This document shows positions 57,116 to 64,000 of a stretch of 64,000 nt of DNA, piece by piece (position 1 is the first letter of the stretch; each line of letters opens with the position of its first letter). This DNA comes from Oreohelix idahoensis (taxonomy: Eukaryota > Mollusca > Gastropoda > Stylommatophora > Oreohelicidae). The notes below the pieces were generated by a model. The model had not been told where the DNA came from. It saw only the letters and a program-made list of their open reading frames with translations, and ran no database searches. The position numbers and the translations under genes are program-made. The stretch spans positions 1-64,000 of the forward strand of contig JAMPIV010004449.1 in NCBI GenBank assembly GCA_024509875.1, in the 5' to 3' direction.

Positions 57116-59547
57116 TGTAGTAAGATCCCTGATACCCCGATCAAATAGATAAAATATTATAGATTAATATAAAAATCCAAATATTAGAGAGATAAAGTAG
57201 GGGAGTTGTGCTTAACGTCTTCGCCATCGCCCGCAGTCGCGCAGGTTTTGAGAAAACCTTAACGCAAAGTGAATGATACCATCTCTCAATATTACAAGCT
57301 TCTTCATACTCCGTCCTTGAAATTAACTATAACAGTTTGATAGCCTAGGGGTGTTCGTTCCAAGAAAGAGTGAGAGACAAAACGGAGGAGTGACGGAGGG
57401 AGAGTAATTATTAATAGAACGACATGCGACATTGGTTCTAGGCATCGCTTACTGTAACGAAAATGCGTGACTTTGCTACGAGCAGATTTGGAAAAGCGGT
57501 GCAAATCCACTACTAACCGCGCGCCCACCCCGTTCATTAGTAGCGCAGTTTGAATGTATAAACACTTAGATAAGGAGACGTTAGTATAAACACACAGACA
57601 AGCTCACATTTCCTGTATACAGTGGTAGTATTTTCTGATGAAAGCCTAACGCGTTGCTTCATTTTGAAACGAACGAGAGAGAGAGGGAAAGATGGTGAAT
57701 TTAAAGAAAAGAAAATTACGGCTAACTTGGAAATTTGAAAATACCCACTAAATGTGTAAAGCTGGAGGTGAAGAAAGTGAAACTTAGAAGAATAAAATAG
57801 ACGAAAGGACAGTTGACAAATAAAATGATAATATTTGTTTATTAGAAGACAATACTACCTATAATGTGTAATATCTTACAATAAAAACGATTAGATAATA
57901 ACAGAAATATTGTAAAGAAAAGATATAGAGACAGACGCATTGATGTTCTCACTCAACTTGGCCAGTCGGGGAAGAAGGGGGGGGGGGGGGCGTTACATTT
58001 TGAAAGTGTAATTTATTTTTGAAAAAAAGAGGCTAGTGGGCATAACATAATTCGATTGGCTGTGGTAAAATAGACTAACAGTAGTAATAAAAACGATTTG
58101 AAACCAGCGTTAGCTGCCACTCGAAGATTTAACTGTCACAAGTAGTGTTAGCATCAGACGCAAGGAATACATGACCAGTGCCTTCGCTGTTCTGCATCAG
58201 TGGCGATCTGAATGTGCCCATTGATCGCCGGTTAACCTACAAATTGTGTACTATTTCATTGATGCGGTAAGATAAACATTTATGTAAACCTTATTATTGA
58301 TATGTATTTGTATTATTGAATGTATATGCATTATTGATGGTTAGAGGCATACCTAGAAAGGCGCCAACCTCAAAACTTTGTATCATGCCACAAATATTAT
58401 TAGGAAAGATTATCACCTTGTATTAAAGCCAGACAGGCTTACTGAGACTTTGGGAGAAAATAAAAATACATAAAAGGGGAAATTGATGAATATTTTTATG
58501 ATGTAAGACCAGAAAACCACTGGACGTCTTCAGCAAGTCACAGTGTTTGCACACGACTCTATATAATTAACTATAATTTCTTCTATGACAAGGAATGTAT
58601 CAAACGGATGTTTGAAGATTACCTGATGATGAATAGGGCACCAAATCAGATAGGAACGATAGCTATTTATTTAGCAACTTCACTGAACTTTAAACTGTTG
58701 ATAATGTTTAATTGTTTAGAGATGGAGATAGGTGAATGATGTACCGATGAGGCCTTAATCCTCTCAATTTCAGGGTTCCATCTTGAAACAATCAGTGAGC
58801 CACATACCATAATATACGTACTCCTGAAGCTGCAAGCTCGAGGCAAAAGTACCTGTGTGCCTTAAATCAAAAGAGTGTTGAAGCAGTCTTTAGACGTTGC
58901 AGTTGTGAAGAAGGTGGTTGTGAGAAGGACATCACAGCGTTCCTGAAAATAAAGATAAGCCCAATTGTCCACGGGCGTGTGTTAGTTCATTTAACCATAC
59001 TCTCCAACATTATTATATCAATCAGTATTCTTGACATGATGATAAAAGTCGTTCCTCAGAAGCGTGTCCATTCATAGGAGTTATTGCTTCATCAGAACAC
59101 TTCCAGTCAGAAACAATTTAGTTTAATATTAACAGACACAGTTGCTGTTTAAATTACTTTGCTGTAAATAAATTGCCTTCTACTTTGAGTTTAAACATTC
59201 CTGTATCCAAGCAATTGAGATACAGGAAAATAAAATTGTAAAAAATATTATCATTTAAAATTTACCCAGTGACTTGTTTAATTACTTGTTCATTAAGTTA
59301 TAGGTGTAGTTGTTGTCATTTTATTAACATTACATTGCATATTACCCTAGACACCTAGCCAGATAACATCCAGACACCTTAACATATAATTAGGATCAAA
59401 ATATATAGCAGATTGAGGTCGTAGGGTGGTAGCAGACAGGTACCCTGAGAACAACTTCATCAACAATTAGACTCAGGGACTTGCATAGCTGACCTCACAT
59501 CTGTAGACAATTAATACTTAACCTTTTTAACATCTAAACCCACCACA
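57116..59547 (+). mobile_element. TG...CA repeat family, copy 1 (2.4 kb) inside the LINE
   Basis: A 5-bp target duplication GTCTA (57111-57115 and 59548-59552) flanks 2432 bp beginning TGTAGTAAGATCC and ending CCCACCACA. Removing it joins LINE residues ...SNAVD to RKLRKEQAGF. The last 400 bp match copy 3 closely (ATTCCTGTATCC, ATTGAGATACAGGAAAATA, CTAGACACCTAGCCAGATA, GGTACCCTGAGAACA). CTGTAAATAAATT gives a possible polyadenylation signal near 59165. No coding frame of note. A run of 14 G near 57978 lies inside. Confidence 0.88.
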
Positions 59548-59769
59548 GTCTACTGCATTTGAGATTCTCTGTATAATTATCCTGCCTAGTATTTTGCTGG
59601 GAACTGAGAGAAGAGTTATTCCTCTCCAATTATTACAGTCTGCAAGATCTCCCTTCCTGGGCAATTTGACAATTATTCCTTTTTTCCACTCTGTTGGTGA
59701 TGTCCCTGTTTTCAAGACTTGTGCAAATAGTGGTTCTAATAGTTCTGCTGCTAGCTCTGGGTCTGTCTT
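59548..59769 (-). pseudogene. LINE segment B: RT fingers
   Basis: A 222-bp island of the same LINE between two insertions. Minus strand: TDPELAAELLEPLFAQVLKTG, then WKKGIIVKLPRKGDLADCNNW and RGITLLSVPSKILGRIIIQR. It joins segment A (…AELFK) on one side and segment C on the other without loss of codons. Confidence 0.95.
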
Positions 59770-62171
59770 TGTCGTGAAATATTCTAATCCACATATATAA
59801 ATTAAAAGGTAAATGTAAAGCATAACAAATAACTTCAATAAAAGGAAAGAAGAATGGTAAAGAACAGTGCTGTCACAATGACTGTACTCGAAATCCCCCT
59901 TGTTTTCTACTTCGTCTGCAAATTGTAACGTTTCACGTTGATAGTAAAAGCCTACTGCTTCAATACCCGCTTTCTACGATAAAACGTGTACTGCCTTTCT
60001 AAGAAAAACCTTGAGATACGCAAGTTGACCTAGATTTAAAATTCCATTCATGTCGTTTTTATACACTACGTTACCCAAAAACGAAAGACAGATGGACTAA
60101 AGATAGAAAGAAGGGAGGGCTGAAAGCAGGGACGCATGCAACACTAAACACGCGTCTCGCTATACAATTACTACCATCACGCGTGTAAGGCCACAAGCAC
60201 TAGCTTTTTTCAAATCGACAGTGATAAAAAAACACTACCCATACCAGAGTTAGGTTTTAAAAACTTACAAAATTCTTATTAGGAAATATGACATTATACT
60301 GGTTTACGTTTGAAAACATGACAGTACCCAGACACCCTAAAGTTTGGAAGTGAGGAGGTAGTAACAGCACGACTATCCTAGAAGAAAATGCATATTGGCT
60401 CCATTAAATATATATATTTGGGTTCCTTAGGACTTGCTGACAAATAATATGTTGAGTGTTACGCAAATAGTCTAGGAATTGACAAATTATAGCCAAAAGA
60501 AAATAGTGAGGGTGTCAGACAACACCAGAATCAGAATCGCTCAGTGGCAGATTTTCACCCCACCATTGTACGGGAAATGGGTCTCCATGTTAAATCCGAT
60601 TTGATTGGAGCGCAATAAATGTAAGGCTAAACACGATTAGTCGGGCTATAAATACTATCTTTTGTTGTCAGGGGAAACGGGAGTAGGAGTACTTTTTTTC
60701 AAACGATTGGGTACACATGGCACGATTGGTTAGACCCGCGAATATAGTCAATTAGAGGCGTCAGGTCAGCACCACATGTTCAAATAAACTTACTACAGAA
60801 CCAGTGCGTTGAGCACCAGTGCATATTTTTCTAAATAAAAGCCTGGGACATCGGCAGATCGAAATTGTGCTATATTCAGTACCAGTCAACGTAATTCTCT
60901 ATTATTTCCATGAATTGTGGTAAGCTTGAAATATTTGATATCTTTTAATGAAAATTGAATGTAAATTGATAATTTATGTCTGTATATATGTGTGGTTCAG
61001 TAGCGAACATGAGGTGAAGCCTATATAGTGCTCCAACCTGAACAGAAGGTGTCGGAGGAAAGTAAAACTACATGGAATTGCCAAACAGTACACTGACACC
61101 TATTTTATTGACTAGAAAGAAATAATGCTGGAATTGCAGAGGCGTAGTAACCATTAGGGAGGAATATACTGGTGAAAATTGTTTCAGATGAAGATAGCAG
61201 TTGGCCTACCGCTCTGAACTCAGTGTTTGTTATGTATTGTGCTCAGTGTAGAAATAGAGTATAAATTAGTTCTGAAGTACGAGGTACAATCTTCTTGTTT
61301 CAGGGACTGTGGTCCTAAAGTTATTGAGCAGCACCTGGTCAGAGCTTTGCTGAATCCGGAGGCGGACAGCAGACTCCTTGGTCCATATAGCAAACAGTGA
61401 GGTATCTCCAGAACACAGGAGAGCAATCGAGCAGAGGAGTCTTTTCCTGCCGCCATCACGAAAGATAAGCCTATGTGGCCAGCGGAGCTCAACATTATGT
61501 AACCCCATCTTAAACTGACATTGTATAAAAATAAGAGGGGAAATTAATTGTTTTAATGAACGGAACTGAGAACATCTCCAATACTAGTTCCAACAGAAAC
61601 AAACACTTGAAGTCATGATGACAAATGACAACATAGCTTGAAAAAACAAAACCAGTATTACCTCATATTACTACTACACAACTGACACACATAGGATAAT
61701 ATTAATAAAATATGTCACTACAAGATTCATATTGATAAATTCTGTACATATAACTTATAATTAAAATTGATTGTGATTCCTGGTTCACTTTGTATTTGAA
61801 TCAGGACACATAAATATTAATGAAAGTACTTAATACATATTGATATTTGAAAATTTACCAGTGACTCATTTAAGATAGTCTTATAGAATGTTACATGTGT
61901 GTGGGTGTCACAGTGTTGTCAAGTGTGGTGGAATAAATTAAATTGTTTATCTGTCTGTTGTTGTTGTGACTTACACTTCATCATATACATACCCTAGACA
62001 TTTAACGTAGTCATCACAACATTCCAGAATAATTCTGACTGACGCATAATGTGGTAGCAAGTAAGGTTATCTGTAAAACACTACACCTATTAGATACAGA
62101 TACCTTCACAGCTGATCTCAGTCAGTACACTAAGTCCCCTATAAATATTTATAACATCCCACTTTACCACA
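59770..62171 (+). mobile_element. TG...CA repeat family, copy 2 (2.4 kb) inside the LINE
   Basis: A 5-bp duplication GTCTT (59765-59769 and 62172-62176) flanks 2402 bp beginning TGTCGTGAAATATTC and ending TTTACCACA. Removing it joins LINE residues AELFK to TDPEL. Shared segments with copy 1 include AAATTTACC-AGTGACT (near 61850 and 59260) and CCCTAGACA (near 61992 and 59344). More diverged from copies 1 and 3 than those are from each other, so probably older or from another subfamily. Confidence 0.85.
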
Positions 62172-63305
62172 GTCTTAAATAGCTCTGCATTTAAGTTATC
62201 ATGAACAGGAGCTTTTCCATTCTTTAACCCTTTGTTTGCTGTGATGATTTCTTCTTTTCATGGAATGTCTGTATTGACATCTAGATCATTTTCAGCCTCA
62301 AGAACATTCAATTGTGTTTCTGGTGGTTCCTTATTCAGAGTTTCTCTGAAATGCTCTGCCAATCTTGTTTCCTGTCCCTCTACTGTCGTGATGAGATTTC
62401 CCTGCGTATCTCTTACTAATGTAATATTCTTTGCACCTCGTTTTCCGCTGATGATTTTAGTTATTTTGTATACTGTGCTTTGTTAATTTCTCAGTGGTGC
62501 CTCTTCTGTCTGTCTTGCAAGGTCATCCAGAAATGTCCTTTTGTTAGCACGGATTTGACGTTTAACTTCCTTGTCCAGCTGACTGTACTGTTCACTATAT
62601 ATTGTCTTTAACCTGGGAGACTTAGCTTCTGTTTTCTTTCTTTTCATTTCCTTTCTCTTCGCTATGGTGTTTAGCGTATCTGGTGTTATCCAGTCTTGGC
62701 TCTTTCTTTCCTGGAATCCCAAGCATGACTTGCTGCTTTCCTTGTATATTGTTGAGATCGTGTTGAATCTCTGGTCAACATCATCGGTCTCTGTTCTTTC
62801 CTGGCTTTTGATAATCTCATATCTTCTCTTTACGTCGACCACGAAAGCTTTTCTGGTGAGGGGATCCTTCAGTTTCGTGATGTTGTATTTTTTCTGTTTG
62901 ACTGCAACTGGTCCAGCAGCTCTGAGTTTCACTTTCAGTCTTGCTACTACTAGGTGATGATCACTTCCCACATCTGCGCCTCTTCTTACTTTCACGTCTT
63001 GTAGTGCATGTCTTCATCTGCCATTGATCATTATGTGATCTATCTGGTTTCTGTCTCGTCCGTTTGGTGATTCCCATGTTAACTTGTGCACTTCCTTGTG
63101 TGAAAAAAGTGTTCTCCAATGACCAGGTTGTTAATACTGCAGAAGCTTATTAATTTGTTCCCATTCTCATTTGCTGTTCCACTGCCGCATTTCCCCATTA
63201 CTCTTTCGTTATAATTATTGTGTGCTTCCAGTTTTGCATTTAGGCCTTTCATTACTATAATGAGATCATACCTGGGTGTATGTCTATACCCAATCAATGT
63301 CACGA
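62172..63305 (-). pseudogene. LINE segment A: endonuclease C-terminal part and RT lead-in
   Basis: Minus strand from about 63300: YDLIIVMKGLNAKLEAHNNYN (the D-x-N-A endonuclease motif with one substitution), GSGTANENGNKLISFC and NNLVIGEHFF, a frameshift, then HKLTWESPNGRDRNQIDHIMING, a stop, and RRGADVGSDHHLVVARLK with the SDHH motif of APE endonucleases. The linker (KVKLRAAGPVAVKQKK... KEVKRQIRANKRTFLDDLA) is intact over 170 codons, and NGKAPVHDNLNAELFK starts the RT. The N-terminal third of the endonuclease is missing (5' truncation). Confidence 0.93.
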
Positions 63306-64000
63306 TGCAATGACACAGATGTCAAGCTCACAATGTGGTAGCTTTTGACAAGAACATCCGCATTATGGCTAAAAAATGATGTCCGTACACACCTACTCTT
63401 TTTTTCACTAATGCAATCGTGATTTTACAAATACATATCATGTAACAAAGTAAATCAAGCATCCAGATACTATGAACAGTACTTATAATGATGAGACACG
63501 AACTCATTCGACAAACAAACACCAACAGTACGATAGGAAAGTGATGACAGATATGTGGGAGAGAAACAAATAAGTATATACAAACCGTACTGTTAACAAA
63601 CGAGAACAAGGAGATTGTCAATCTAACTTAAGTACGTATAAGATAGCAAGAAGAAAACAGGAGAATACGACAGCAAAACATGACGAAGGAGAATACTTGC
63701 AAAAATATGACAATTTGCATACAAACAAGACAATCATTGTTAAGACACTGAAAATGTGCACGCTCAGTTACGCAGGACAGTCAATAGGGCCAACTCTCTG
63801 TGCCCGTACCTCACCGCAAAACTGACAGTGTCACTGCCTAAAGAAATCAGTTCAACATAATTTTTTCCCCACAAGAAAGACAAAATGTTAGACTCGCCAC
63901 CCATTCCCCCCTTAAACAAATTTATTACAATAATAAGACAATAAAGACGGCAAGAAAACTAATAGTGGACGGTGAAGCGACGAGGTCTGTAGCAATGCAA
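63306..64000. other. No recognisable feature
   Basis: AT-rich flank beyond the 5' truncation of the LINE. The one frame of length (63328-63621 minus, 97 codons) shows a hydrophobic start but no domain. Confidence 0.4.

Noticed and set aside
59553..59769. LINE island between the two TG...CA elements considered as the internal region of one LTR element
   Set aside because: Each neighbour has its own different 5-bp duplication, and the island is colinear with LINE sequence outside both.

Overview
Overall character. The window looks like repeat-rich nuclear DNA of an invertebrate, most likely a lophotrochozoan such as a gastropod mollusc. That guess rests on the mix of element families and is an inference, not a proof. 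There is no bacterial operon structure, rRNA or CRISPR, and no host gene with recognisable exons. Nearly everything I can recognise is a transposable element or an endogenous virus-like element. Most copies carry stops, frameshifts, truncations or nested insertions.

Layout. 1-3.1 kb: start of the gag of a minus-strand Ty3/gypsy-type retroelement and its probable leader, with a possible primer-binding site. 3.2-3.7 kb: CT microsatellite. 4.3-4.8 kb: short AT-rich tandem repeats. 4.86-9.5 kb: the highlight, a compact plus-strand Polinton/Maverick (adintovirus-like) block. It holds a chromodomain integrase (N-terminus missing), a small membrane protein, a penton-like minor capsid protein, a basic glycine-rich protein, a major capsid protein, an adenain-type protease and a PC4-like protein. 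9.55-9.77 kb: tRNA-derived SINE. 10.0-10.9 kb: LINE fragment with two internal tandem triplications. 12.3-12.6 kb: long TA tract. 13.9-16.5 kb: satellite of about 11-12 units of roughly 180-235 bp. 18.4-20.6 kb: partial copy of a TG...CA repeat family, then a LINE RNase H fragment. 22.6-23.7 kb: deleted mariner with a SINE inserted in its right terminal repeat. 25.4-26.0 kb: one unexplained 176-residue reading frame. 28.2-33.1 kb: LINE fragments and a 2.2-kb TG...CA-type insertion. 35.5-39.3 kb: complete hAT element with a second hAT-like element nested in its end. 40.7-41.4 kb: Helitron N-terminal fragment. 46.4-49.1 kb: SINE piece, LINE RT pieces and a broken Tc1-like transposase. 50.3-55.6 kb: LINE endonuclease piece abutting a Gmr1-type gypsy element (integrase before RT). 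55.9-63.3 kb: one minus-strand LINE split into three by two 2.4-kb insertions of the TG...CA family.

How the genes work together. In the virus-like block the genes sit head to tail on one strand. Two start codons overlap the preceding stop as ATGA, and three other junctions have only 0-5 bases between them. Together they form a virion morphogenesis module (major capsid, penton, protease, basic core-like protein) next to an integrase. DNA polymerase B and the packaging ATPase are not seen, so as it stands the copy is a defective remnant. Major capsid, protease and PC4-like frames remain uninterrupted, while integrase, penton and the basic protein are broken. The other elements are independent insertions whose target duplications let the order of nesting be read directly.
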